The notes beneath the pieces were generated by a model. It was not told where the DNA came from, did no database searches, and saw only the letters and a list, made by a program, of their open reading frames with translations. A program made the position numbers and the translations under genes. This document shows, piece after piece, positions 24,330 through 34,244 of a stretch of 64,000 bases of DNA (position 1 is the first letter of the stretch; the number at the start of each line of letters is the position of its first letter). The stretch is from Neoceratodus forsteri (lineage: Eukaryota; Chordata; Ceratodontiformes; Ceratodontidae), in NCBI GenBank assembly GCA_016271365.2, contig CM028131.1:287623001-287687000 (forward strand), written 5' to 3'.

Positions 24330-25936
24330 CCTCTTAACCACTGATTTCTTCTCGAAGCTCTCCTTGTAGCCTATATGCAACTTTGTCAGTGTCTTTTGGG
24401 GACTGGCATTCCCTTTTCATGTGCCCATCTTTCCCACAATTATAGCAAAACATACTTTCTGGAGTTTGAGCTGGCGGGCGCCACACTGGGAGCCAGGGCG
24501 GGGTATTACTAACTGGAAACCTTGGTGCCATCTCTGTCTCTGGTGATAAGCATTTGGAGACATCTCGTCAGTTTCTCCACTTCCATGGTCAAGGAATCGA
24601 GGTTGGGCTGTTATCAGCAGGAGATACATGGGTGGGTACCCCCACCCCATAGCAGATGCAGTCGGATATAGGTCAGGGCCCGTACTTTGCAGGCGTGGCC
24701 TTCATAAAAGGACTGTTTTGAATTCCCGGATCTCTCAACAGTTCGCCCCATTGTGACATATCTTTTCCTTGTCAGAGCACTCATTGACTGCCAACCTCTG
24801 CCCCTGAACTTCACTTGATGGGTCACCTCAGTCACTGGTCGTAGCAGCAGCTATTGGTGCAGGTCCCTCCCGAGGTCGTCTTTTCTCAACTCCTCAATTT
24901 CTCTCATTAACTCATCATAGGAGGTGGGGATTCCAGTCGATCTGCCAGGTGTAACTGAAGCAACAGCAGTTCTGAGAAGGGGCAGACTTAAGGATCCTGT
25001 CCAGCCTGGTTCGGTCCAGTTCAATCGCTGGCAAACTACCTTTCTGAGGCATTCTTGCAACAATTTTCCAGCCGAGATACATACACAGACAACAACTCCC
25101 CTTGGTACTGTTGTGCATCTCTTACTCTCCACCATAGGTCCTCATCAGAATCTGGGCTCCCATACACATTCTCCAAGGCCTCAAGATAGGCCTGTGCAGT
25201 CGCTTCAGGGTTACTGGCCCGTTTAGCACGGATGGTAGCCAGGGCAGGACCTCGAGGCTCTCACTAACCCTCTTTCGCTTTCACCTTCCGAGCATTGCCA
25301 TTCTAGCACTTGGGGGCAACATAGTCTATCCAGGTCTCCCAGTCATCCTCCCTTGGGGGTGGGGAGGTGCCAGAGAAGATCCTCAACCTCCGGTAGAGTC
25401 GTGACTAATGGCAGGTGCAGAAATAGGAGTCTGCATTGGTTCAGCCACCATTACGGGCACTGGAGCAGGAGGGGTGTTGGGGAGGAACACCCCAGGTGGC
25501 AAGAATAGTTTCTTCAAGTCCTCCACAGTTTTCCCTCTCCCAGCAACCATTCAGCAAATTTCTCCTCAAAAGTTTCAGATAGTGGTGGGGCTGATTCCCG
25601 GGTCTTTACTGTCATAGTTATCACTCCAAGCAGTGAGGGCTCCCTCTGGGGTAATGGTCTGTGGCACTTTGGAGCTATCTATTGGATCCTTAAACTCTAC
25701 TAGGGCCAGGAAAGTGTGGGTGAGCAGATTAGCATGCCGACCCACCACCACAGGGTTTTGTAAACCTTCCACCTTGGAAAGTACTCCTGCACAGTGTCCG
25801 TATTGATACCAGGGGATGTCCAGGATAAGCATAGCATTTTGGGGTCGATCTCCTCCCCAGTACACCACTCCACCAGCCGGTGCACAGCCACTTCTGTCAG
25901 GTACCCATTTTTTCTTAACAGTGGTTCAGTAAATAT
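24330..25936 (-). pseudogene. PNMA-like gag of Gypsy element 1
   Basis: Minus-strand pieces in several frames. (1) An N-terminal domain (25,700-25,936) with LVEWCTGEEIDPK, matching the WC-G-DP opening of PNMA proteins. (2) A capsid-like region (about 25,030-25,420) with FSGTSPPPREDDWETW and a SESL-type segment, then a VYGSPDS and SVYVSRLE stretch, aligning with the PNMA capsid core. (3) A CCHC zinc knuckle at 24,406-24,447 (CYNCGKDGHMKREC). The expected start position (25,934-25,936) reads ATA instead of ATG. Multiple frameshifts break the frame. In relatives gag forms the particle and binds RNA. Confidence 0.82.
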
Positions 25937-25954
25937 GGCCACTAGAGGACACAC

Positions 25955-25975
25955 AATCCCAGCGGTGAGCCTCCA
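25955..25975 (-). promoter_or_regulatory. Primer-binding site, tRNA-Thr-like with 2-bp insertion
   Basis: The plus strand reads AATCCCAGCGGTG, then AG, then CCTCCA, three bases from the LTR. Without the extra AG this equals the 3' end of a eukaryotic tRNA-Thr(AGU) including CCA, as I recall it. The minus strand therefore carries the complementary primer site beginning TGGAGGC. The 2-bp insertion would weaken priming and may be post-insertional or an assembly indel. Confidence 0.75.
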
Positions 25976-25978
25976 AGA

Positions 25979-27592
25979 TGTAACCCTAGATGGCGCTATC
26001 CCAGGGGCTACTACCCCTGCCTGATTTGCCACTAACAGGTTGAGGGGCCTGGATCCAATGGCGGGTGCCTCCACCCAGAGGTCAGGGTTTGCAATGAGTT
26101 AAACTAACTTGGTCACAGCCCTCTGGGACACTGCAACCCCTTTCTTCCCACTAGTGGCCCACACAATATATCAGAATTACCTTCACAGTATACACTTACC
26201 CCCAGGTCTGGTTCCGGCACTGGGACCTCCTGTGAAATGAGATACAGTGCAACAATCACAGTACAGTACTTTAACATAGACAAATACCTCAGGCAGTATA
26301 ACTTTGCTGAAACAAGCAGCTCTGATTTATTTGGGGATATAACAAGGACAGGGGGAAATCAGGTTAATTAGCTTATCACTCTAATAATCTACCTATGGCT
26401 CTGTGCACAGGCCTATCCCTATCAGTTACTGTCCCTGGGTACCCAAGCCCTAGTGGCTAGTCCAAACCGTGGCAGCTGGTGGGGGCCCTTTCACACAGAG
26501 AAAAGGAGAATTAAACAGTCAGCAGTACAGTAATTCCATTTGGATTTAATGTGGCAATTCAACGAGGAGCAACCCTGAATTAGTACTCACGACCTCCAAA
26601 TAAGATAGGGTCCTTCAATGTCAGCAGGGCTCACTTGAGGTACACAAACCTCTTCACACATCCATATAAAAGAAAGTACTATACCAGGCAGGCTGCATCT
26701 GTATCCAGTCGCAATTACTGCACAATACCGGGAGAACACACAGCAGATTCAGTTCCTGACAGACCCGAGTACAATTTTCAACAATTCTTCCAGTCTTCTA
26801 CAGGGTGAGCCTGGTTTCTACTCTTCAGAGATCCTTTGATTCTTTTCACAGGACAGTTCAGTCCTAACAAGCTGTTACCTGACTGCGGGCAGACTCTGGG
26901 CCCTTACACGTTTTTGACTAAAACTGCACACTGAAAAGCACAGGGCTCCTTCCTTCTTCACTGCCAAAGCTCAACTGAAGCTCCAACCGACAAAACTGGG
27001 CACTTCCTTTGAGTTCCTCCCAGTTCTTGACTGGATTGGCTGTCACTCACAATAGACTGCTGCTGTTGGTCCAAAAGGCACTGAAGTCTAAACTACATCT
27101 CCCAGAGTCACTGCCCATACAATCCTCTTGTGGCTGGCTCAGATTATGAGTCCAAGTTCTGATTCGTCCAAGGCACCATTTTAGAGCTAGCTTACCCACA
27201 CTGATTGGTCCAGTTCAGCAGTTCAAAACTAGAATGGGGAACTAGCAGACACAGTTCTGACTGCAAAAAGCAGGTTAGACAAACTGTAATTTCATTATTA
27301 CTCTAAATAATTTCTGGCAAACAGTTGCATCTTTCAGATAGGTTCCTTTGCACTCCTAGTGACTGCAAAAATGAAGTGAATTGGCAGCAGCTCAGTGGTA
27401 CTCAGAGAAGCACACAGTCCCCCCATACAAACTAATTATGTCTGCAAGCAGACAGCTCTTAAAGAGACAGTACCAGAGGCTCTAAAAACACTCACTGATA
27501 AATGGCTTAAATGCCAAACACCATTCAGGCTTGGAGCATTCAAGCAAGCTCCTGGAAGTCTTTTGGGAACCCCCATTTGCAGGGGGGTTACA
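25979..27592 (-). repeat. 5' LTR of Gypsy element 1
   Basis: 1,614 bp, same ends as the 3' LTR. The low-coordinate end abuts the primer-binding site, which fixes this copy as the 5' LTR of a minus-strand element. It is followed at 27,593-27,596 by the ACTG duplication. It should hold the promoter for the element's transcript. Confidence 0.93.
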
Positions 27593-27596
27593 ACTG
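27593..27596. repeat. Target-site duplication, right (ACTG)
   Basis: Four bases directly after the 5' LTR of Gypsy element 1, identical to 17,818-17,821. Confidence 0.8.
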
Positions 27597-27599
27597 CAA

Positions 27600-27975
27600 A
27601 TTGCTTTTTAACTTTGAGGCCTATCTCCCACCTCTAGACTCAAGGCAAGATGGCAGTGGTGCCTCAGGAGGAAAGACACAGGTTCAACCAAGAGCCCAGA
27701 GATGCATATACTTTATGTTCACTCGGATTCTTGAGAAGATGAGTGATGTCGAAAATGCTGTCTTCCCTGCAAGAACAAATGGACAGACTGACCATTGCAT
27801 GTCCAGTATAATGAGCCACTCCTGACTATAGCAGATAAGGCAAGTTGTTTACAAAGATACCCTAATTTCAAAGCCTGCAATAAATTACAACTCATGTGGA
27901 ACAAAGTTGATTCTCTTGAGAATCAAGGATGTCTCAGTAACCTAAGGACTGTGGAATTCCCAGAAAAGACCAAAC
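27600..27975 (+). pseudogene. L1 ORF1 fragment
   Basis: A plus-strand frame near 27,870-27,975 reads LQLMWNKVDSLENQG, then LSNLRTVEFPEK. This matches the junction of coiled coil and RNA-binding domain in L1 ORF1 (family pattern: VDSLENQ..R.NLRI.G.PE). Upstream bases include a possible start near 27,738 (MSDVENAVF). The fragment lies beside the Gypsy 1 insertion and is broken by stops. Its ORF2 is not found next to it. Confidence 0.6.
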
Positions 27976-28079
27976 GTGAAAAAAAAACATGTCTTCCTTT
28001 TTAAAATCAGAGCTGTTGGGGGTGCTGTGGAGCCTGAGCTGAAAGGCAGCAACATTTACAGCTCCTGCTACCTAAGAGA

Positions 28080-30345
28080 GAAAATCAGATTAAAAGTCTC
28101 ATTTTATACTTTCATACTTTGGTTAGAGAAACTAAGGCTAATTACTACCGCTCTCAACTTGAAGTTTCTTCCCAAGTGCTCGTCCAAATTCTGGAAGACA
28201 ATTAGAGACATTGAAGGCCACTCAACTGGTAACTCTCTGCCTGCTAAAATTTTGGTTGGTGCCTCCACAGTCTCAGATAAACTTACCATCCTTGACTCCT
28301 TCAACAATCATTTCGACACTGCAGGGTTAGCTTTGGATTCCTCCCCAGCTAGTACATTGCGGGCACAACTTGGATTAGACGCCTCAGACTTTACCCTAAC
28401 TAACATACCTTTCTCTCTTCAACCCACATCTCTAAAGGAAGTGGAGGACCTCTTGCTCCAACTGGATGATAGGAAAAGCCCAGGTGCTGACCACATTGAC
28501 CCTTACTTTCTAAAGGCAGACTACTGTTCTTTAGCGGTGCCCATCACACATTTGTTCAATTTATCTATCTCTCATAGCGACCTTCTTGCCATCTGGAAAA
28601 CCACACACGTTATTCCTGTATTTAAGTCTGGAGATCCCAGTGACCTGAATAATTACAGGCCCATCTCCCTCCTCCCAGTCCTGTCTAAATTGCTGGAAAA
28701 AATCACTAATTCCCAGCTCAGGAATCACATGGAATCAGCAAAGCACAATCTCTGCCTTAGCCAAGGTTACTAACGACTGCCAGGGCGAGCTAGAGAGCAA
28801 GAATTATATTGGTGCAGTCTTTCTGGATCTCAGCAAGGCTTTCGACACCGTCAACCACTCCTTACTTCTTTCGTCCCTCCAGAATATTGTCTTGGATGGT
28901 CTTTCGCTTAGATGGTTCAACAACTATCGGTCAGGCCGTTATCAGCAAGTTAAGGCTGATGGTAAGGTCTCGCCCCTAAAACCCTTGGTTAGGGGCATAC
29001 CACAAGGCTCCATCTTGGGCCCCCTACTCTTTGTGATCTATATTAACAGAATTAATGCTACCATCAATAAGGCTCAAATATATTTTTTTGCAGACAACAC
29101 AGTGCTCTAGACAAGTGGGCCTACCCTTGATACAGTACTTTCAACTCTCCAGAGTGAATTCAACCTGTTGCAACTCCAGCTCCTAAACCAGAAGTTGCTC
29201 CTGAATGCTAAGAAAACTAAAGCCATGCTCTTCTCTCCCTTGGCCAGCTCTCCAAACCTGCTCTCCCCTGGATCTCTCTCTCAGATTTCCACCATCCTTG
29301 GTGAACAGCTGGAGTATGTGTCTAAATTCAAATACCTGGGGGTCTGGTTCGACAACACTCTCTCATTCCAAGGACATATTGAAGAGCTGATAAAGAAACT
29401 CTGACAGAGACTAGGACTTTTCTATAGGATAAAAAACCTTCTCCCCAGGGATGCCAAAATACGGCTAGTCCAAGCACCCTTTCTCCCTTCATTAGACTGT
29501 GCTGACCTTCTATACAGCCAAGACCCAGATGGTACTCTTACCAAACTTGATACACTCTACCACAGAGCCTTAAGGTTCATAACGGAGCTCCCCTACTTCA
29601 CCCACCACTGTCTCCTGTACATTGCAGTGGGCAGGCCATCCCTTGCCCTCAGACGCCAGAGAAATGCGGCATTCTGGACCTTCAATGCCATTACAAACAA
29701 ATGGCCTAACTATATTGCAGCCTGTTTACTGATATGCACACCAAGTACTTACGATTTGAGAAGTGCCTCTTATATTGCGCTGAAAGTACCCAAGGTTAGA
29801 TCCTGCTTCGGCAGGGCTTCTATGAGTCATGTACGTCCTTTGTTATGGAACAAGTTGCAAAACAACTATGCAAATAAGACTTTCTATCAGCTTAGTATCA
29901 TTTAAAGCCTTAGTCATGAGTCATTCCACTGAATCCTGTGCCTGCTTCCCTTAACCCTAGGACTGTGTTCACTTAAGTTTACCCTGTTCCTACTCTGTCC
30001 TGTCACTGTAGGGCCCATCTCCCTGTCTATTTCCTGGCCTTCACCCTCTCTGGGCCTTCTATTGCCCGTACAGCCCCATTTACAATAAAAAAAAGAAATT
30101 GTAATTAATTTCATATCTGTTATGCTTGTAACCTGTATATATCTGTTATTGTAATCCTAAATTTTATCTCCATGTTAGCCTGTACATATCTGTTACTAAG
30201 TACTTTGTCCTGTTTTTTGTGTCAATACCTTATCTGCTGATTCTTCCTATATGCCTGTATTGTCTACCCCAGGTCCACCTCGAAAATGAGCTTGCTCAAC
30301 TGTGTCCACCTGGTTAAATAAAGATTTCGATTGATTGACTGATTG
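28080..30345 (+). mobile_element. CR1/L2-group LINE with GATT-type 3' tail
   Basis: Plus-strand LINE starting within the region upstream of the RT (KFWKTIRDIEG) and ending with AATAAAGATTTCGATTGATT, then short GATT-like repeats near 30,325-30,345. Its 3' UTR contains AAATGAGCTTGCTCAA, which recurs as the reverse complement near 47,895-47,925 in a minus-strand copy, defining one family. 5'-truncated: no endonuclease is seen. Confidence 0.85.
28090..29905 (+). pseudogene. CR1/L2-group reverse transcriptase remnant
   Basis: The frame at 27,976-28,773 has DDRKSPGADHIDPYFLK, NNYRPISLLPVLSKLLEK. A gap or frameshift near 28,770 follows, then GAVFLDLSKAFDTVNHSLL, IPQGSILGPLLFVIYINR and FADN at about 29,090-29,100, where YADD is expected. 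So the second catalytic aspartate is Asn. An in-frame stop follows directly (29,108). The C-terminal part continues (29,168-29,404, FKYLGVWFD; 29,627-29,905, VRPLLWNKL). Inactive. Confidence 0.87.
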
Positions 30346-31081
30346 ATACTGATAACTCGAATGAACTTTGCATTATCTGAAAGCTAAATATTTACTGAGC
30401 ACAGTGGGAAAGCCTCATAAGGAAAAAGGGTCATCTGAAATAGGAAAAGGCAAGAATATTGCAGTGGGTTTGCCTATGTGGTCTACAGCAGAGGCCAAGA
30501 ATGCAGCTGGGCATAGCTTGGAGACTGAAACTCTACAATCCTTTGGACACAAGCTGCAGCGGCTGATATCTTCACGCTGAGATTTAAACTCAAAAGTGGA
30601 TTCATTCACTACATGAGTCACTGTACTTGAAGCCACAATAGACTGTAGGAAAAAAGACTTGGCAGATGTCCAAAAACAAACTCTGCATCCATAAGTGTGA
30701 TGGATATGTTGGCTAAAGAATGCAGCATCTGAAGACCAGAATAGAAACTTCAGAGAACCAAACCAGATCTGCGAACTTGAGGATCATTGGGTTACTGGAA
30801 GAAAATCAAAGGGGAACACTCTATTATGTTTGTTAAGGTCTGGCTCAATGAGATACCACTAGCCAAAGGAGAACCCAGAGGATTTGGCATACAAAACGTA
30901 TATTGACTTATCCATTGTGGCCAGGTGGAGGCCTTAAATAAACCCTAGACCTTGCTGGCGATGACATCAGAGATTGGTGAGAGTGACCATATCTTGTCCA
31001 TGTCTCATAGAAATGGCCAGCTCACATAGAATGGCCAGAATGGCCATGGGTTCCTGGACATTAGCTATGGCACAAGACAGA
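30346..31081 (+). pseudogene. L1 ORF1-like remnant and flanking unassigned DNA
   Basis: Around 30,735-30,830 a plus frame reads LKTRIETSENQTRSANLRI, then IGLLEENQRG. This is the L1 ORF1 pattern at the end of the coiled coil. The sequence before it (30,360-30,600) is probably the ORF1 N-terminal half but is decayed. From about 30,900 to 31,081 I cannot assign the sequence. Confidence 0.55.
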
Positions 31082-31780
31082 GGTGGAAAGCATTTCAGGG
31101 GGTTCAGAGAGTGCAGCAAGAGGCTGACATAGCTCACTCAATTATCTTTCCAGCCCGGTTGAGGATTGTGTTTAAGGAAAACGTACTGACCCACTGCAAT
31201 ATTCGGTCGGGGTTTCGAGTGAGGCATAGCACAGAAACTGTGCTTGTTTGGGTGCAGAATGATATTCTCAGGGCTAGAGATTGAGTGGAAAGGACAATTT
31301 TTGTTCTCCTCAATATCTCTTCAGCAATTGACACTGTGGACCATTGTGTGTTGGTGGATCACCTTAGGGAATTCTGAGGACTCACTGGTGTTATCATCTG
31401 CTGGTTTGAGTAATTTTTAACCAACACGAGGCAAAGGGTTGTAATGGGAATTTCTCCTCCACCCCTAGTCTCTAGCTGTGCGGAGTTCTCCAGGGTTCAG
31501 TCTCATCCCCAATGTTGTTCACAGTCTACATGCTGCCCTTGGGGGAGAAATCATTAGGAAGTATGGTTTGGGGTTTCATTGCTATGCTGATGATACCCAG
31601 ATATACTTGTCCTTTGCCCCATGAACATCCGACGTGGCAGACATGCTAAACAGCTGTCTTGCCGAGATCAATGATTGGATAGCTTCCAGCTGGTTGTGGC
31701 TGAACCCCAATAAGACAGAGGTATTGGTGGTTGAGTCGAACAGAGTGTGGGATAGGATGGCCTCTGGTGCAGAGACTGGA
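31082..31780 (+). mobile_element. L2 LINE fragment
   Basis: Plus-strand RT piece in broken frames: FRVRHSTETVLVWVQNDIL, SSAIDTVDHCVLVDHL, then CYADDTQIY (near 31,580-31,612, YADD intact) and LNPNKTEVLVV. These match L2 RT. The copy stops abruptly at about 31,780 where the short-unit repeat begins, so both ends are truncated. Confidence 0.82.
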
Positions 31781-32300
31781 CTTGTTCTTGTTTCCTCACA
31801 AAAAAAGGATTTCAGGTCTCATGAAAAAGACATGCTCTCACAAGACTCAATCCTTTTTCACAAGACCAATTCCTTTTTCGCAAAAAAACACAACTATCCT
31901 GAAAAATGAACTTCCATTAGGATATAATGGTAACTTAAAAAACTTAATAATTTTGCAACAGATTAATATTATTGCTGCAAATTTTCCTTGTCTGTTCTGC
32001 TACCAAAGTTCTTGCTACCCTACAGAAATCAAGCTAAAATTCTGTACCATCTGGCCACAAGACGAGGAGGAAACAATTGCAAAAAGGGGGACTTTTTACT
32101 TTTTTTCACTATCCAGATCTCAAAATCCGCACATCCCACCAGAATAAAACTTGTCACATCAAGAGATCTACCCCACGGGACAGGGCATACTACATTTTAT
32201 GCAAATCCATTGATTGTTTGCAAAGTTATTAAAATGAAAATTTGAGGTTTAACATTAAACATGTTACTCAGTCCTAACTATAGAGGCACAGCCATGCATA
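31781..32300 (+). repeat. Short-unit palindromic repeat element, copy A (partial)
   Basis: 31,785-31,885 holds diverged copies of a unit like CTCACAAAAAAAGGATTTC in both orientations. A roughly 400-bp body follows, ending TCCTAACTATAG near 32,283. Array and body align in the same order and orientation with 37,240-37,770 (shared landmarks: ACATATACCCCACAGGACAG-like, CAAAGTTATTAAA, CCTAACTATAG). It is a decayed relative of the element at 35,932-37,771, lacking the left part. Confidence 0.7.
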
Positions 32301-32302
32301 CA

Positions 32303-32324
32303 TGTGTGTGTGTGTGTGTGTATA

Positions 32325-32381
<57 letters not shown>
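32303..32381. repeat. (TG)n/(TA)n microsatellite
   Basis: TG dinucleotides to about 32,320, then TA dinucleotides to 32,381. Open frames of alternating Tyr and Ile here are artefacts. Confidence 0.95.
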
Positions 32382-32382
<1 letters not shown>

Positions 32383-32386
32383 TATA

Positions 32387-32531
32387 ACAATAATGCCAGA
32401 CAGAGCGGGCGGTATTGGGCAATACCAGACCGGCCAAGGGCATAATGAGGCCCAACGCTGCAGGCAGAGGGCCTTCTAACCCTTGGGCAGTCCGGTATTG
32501 CCCATACCACCCACCCTGGAGGGCATCATTG
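32387..32531. repeat. 145-bp foldback (MITE-like) element
   Basis: Nearly complete palindrome. The left arm CAATAATGCC...GGCGGTATTGGGCAATACC is the reverse complement, with a few mismatches, of the right arm ending GGCATCATTG. The symmetry centre is near 32,459 (GCTGCAGGC). It starts six bases after a (TA)n tract. No coding capacity. Confidence 0.8.
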
Positions 32532-33652
32532 CACTTACAAAATGGGCTTTCAATTTTTTTTTTTTTTTTATTAAAATGATTTTCTAAGGAAAAAACAGGT
32601 AAAATAGTAATTACCATATGAGAAACAGGTGCTTCTGTTAAATAGTCCCTTTAGGAAATGCCACTAGAGGTGCTGCTACGTATGATAAGCCTTATTTTCT
32701 ATGTTGTAGTGTCTCTTTATTTTGTATGGATTCACTTCCAGTGGCCCCCCACCCCCACGAAGTTTAATTTATTGACAGAAGTGCTAGACGTTTTGGTTTT
32801 TCTTCAATAAAAAACAAAGTTTGTATGTGCGGGGAGCGATCAGCATGTTAGAATGAACATGATATGATAGGGTGGATGGGAGAGCAAGGCATCACACATC
32901 AAGCGAGTTTGAGCTGCCAAGAAAAGAAAATACCCTATGAAGACAGGTAAATTTAAGCAACACTGACTCAGCTGCGTAGTTTCTGTGAGAGCTGTATCGA
33001 GATCAGGAGAACAAGGCAGAACAGCAGTTACGACAGTTTTTTTCTGAAGCAGCAGGCACTCCCACAGTAGTGCTTAGCACACACCATGCTACCACTGCTA
33101 CTTGAAATAGAACTATCATCTTTTTTTATTTCAGATTACCTCCTACTATTGGAAATAGCAATAAAATCGGTTTGTTTACTTTTTTAGTGATGAGCATGGC
33201 TGGATTGGTCCTGGCTGAGCTCAGGGGCATCTCTCACTAAGCGAGAGGCAAAAAAATGGCAGCTGCTGAATTCAGGGTGCCGATGAATACCCTCAGTAAT
33301 GGGGCACCCTGAAATGGCACTTGTTTTAAGCGGGCGTCTATTAAAAGTTAATGTACCCCCCTGAAGTGGCTCTCCGCCAATGAGAGAGCTCCAACAATCT
33401 TGCCCACTTTCTAGATATATTTACACAATGAGGGTGAGACATATTCCAGTGAGATAAAACAAGTTATTTTCACTGCAGTGAAATAAATCCTGCTGATGTC
33501 AGCACAGTTAAAATAAATTCCATTTATTACACCCACGCTAAATCTGCACTAACCCACGCAAGCTGCGAAACCGTGCAAAAGCTGTGCAAAGCTATGCAAA
33601 TGGTAACTTTTGCAACAATAGAGACCCCCATTGTATAAATAGGATACATGAT
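32532..33652. other. Non-coding stretch, no gene seen
   Basis: About 1.1 kb. Contains a T run (32,557-32,569), a C-rich patch near 32,745, and otherwise mixed AT-rich sequence without a recognisable family, long open frame or clear repeat edge. Confidence 0.6.
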
Positions 33653-33785
33653 GTGCACTCATGTGACATGGAAAATATTTTCACTCTTGTACAGTGACCC
33701 ATGGACACTCACTCATGGCTTCGCCACTCGTGAATCTAGAGGTCACTCTAGAGGAGTGAAAATATTTTCCATATCACACTCGCAC
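33653..33785. repeat. Palindromic hairpin repeat, copy 2
   Basis: Left arm ATGGAAAATATTTTCACTC and right arm GAGTGAAAATATTTTCCAT are exact reverse complements, with weaker pairing extending to both ends. The loop has CTCATGGCTTCGCCACTCGT, closely matching the loop of the hairpin at 12,326-12,422. It lies about 15 bp before a (TA)n tract. Confidence 0.75.
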
Positions 33786-33800
33786 TATCACATATTCCCT

Positions 33801-33821
33801 AATATATATATCTATATATAT

Positions 33822-33872
<51 letters not shown>
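33801..33872. repeat. (TA)n microsatellite
   Basis: Alternating TA with small TCTA and AGAGA interruptions; follows the hairpin directly. Confidence 0.95.
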
Positions 33873-33874
<2 letters not shown>

Positions 33875-34244
33875 TGGCTGTATGGACTGCTGCTTAATTA
33901 CGACTGTGAAAGCTGTAAGTTCTCTTATGTACTCTGTTCTTCTGGTACCAGTAAAAGATAACTTTAATTGCACCACCTTATGTCTTCAGTGCTACAGTGT
34001 GTTTGGGAGGTACTGACAGTGTGCAACATGTTATACTGGAGATTAAAATAAAAATATTGTACAATAAAAATTAAAAAAGAGAAGCAAAGTGAGGTGGCAT
34101 ATAGTCACTCGATACCAAAAAATTGACAATGTACAGAAGCATGCAACCCAACTTCTGTATTAAAAATATACATTAAAAAATTATAATATTTTAACTAGAA
34201 AATGTTGGAGGGGAGGAGTGGGAGGAGAAAATTAGACACTATGG
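33873..34244. other. Non-coding stretch, no gene seen
   Basis: About 370 bp of AT-rich sequence with A-rich patches near 34,045-34,080; nothing identifiable. Confidence 0.6.

Larger units (their letters stand above)
17822..27592 (-). mobile_element. Ty3/Gypsy LTR retrotransposon 1 (PNMA-type gag), structurally complete
   Basis: A 9,771-bp element coding on the minus strand. It has two LTRs of 1,621 and 1,614 bp with TGTAACCC...GGGGTTACA inverted ends. The 4-bp duplication ACTG flanks it (17,818-17,821 and 27,593-27,596). A tRNA-Thr-type primer site lies beside the 5' LTR, followed by a PNMA-like gag and a pol in the order protease, RT, RNase H, integrase (Gypsy order). The two LTRs look nearly identical by eye, implying a recent insertion, yet gag and pol are broken by stops and frameshifts. 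No envelope-like frame is evident between integrase and the 3' LTR. Confidence 0.92.

Noticed and set aside
32261..32617. Open frames rich in alternating Tyr and Ile over 32.3, 33.8 and 35.8 kb
   Set aside because: They are translations of (TA)n microsatellites.
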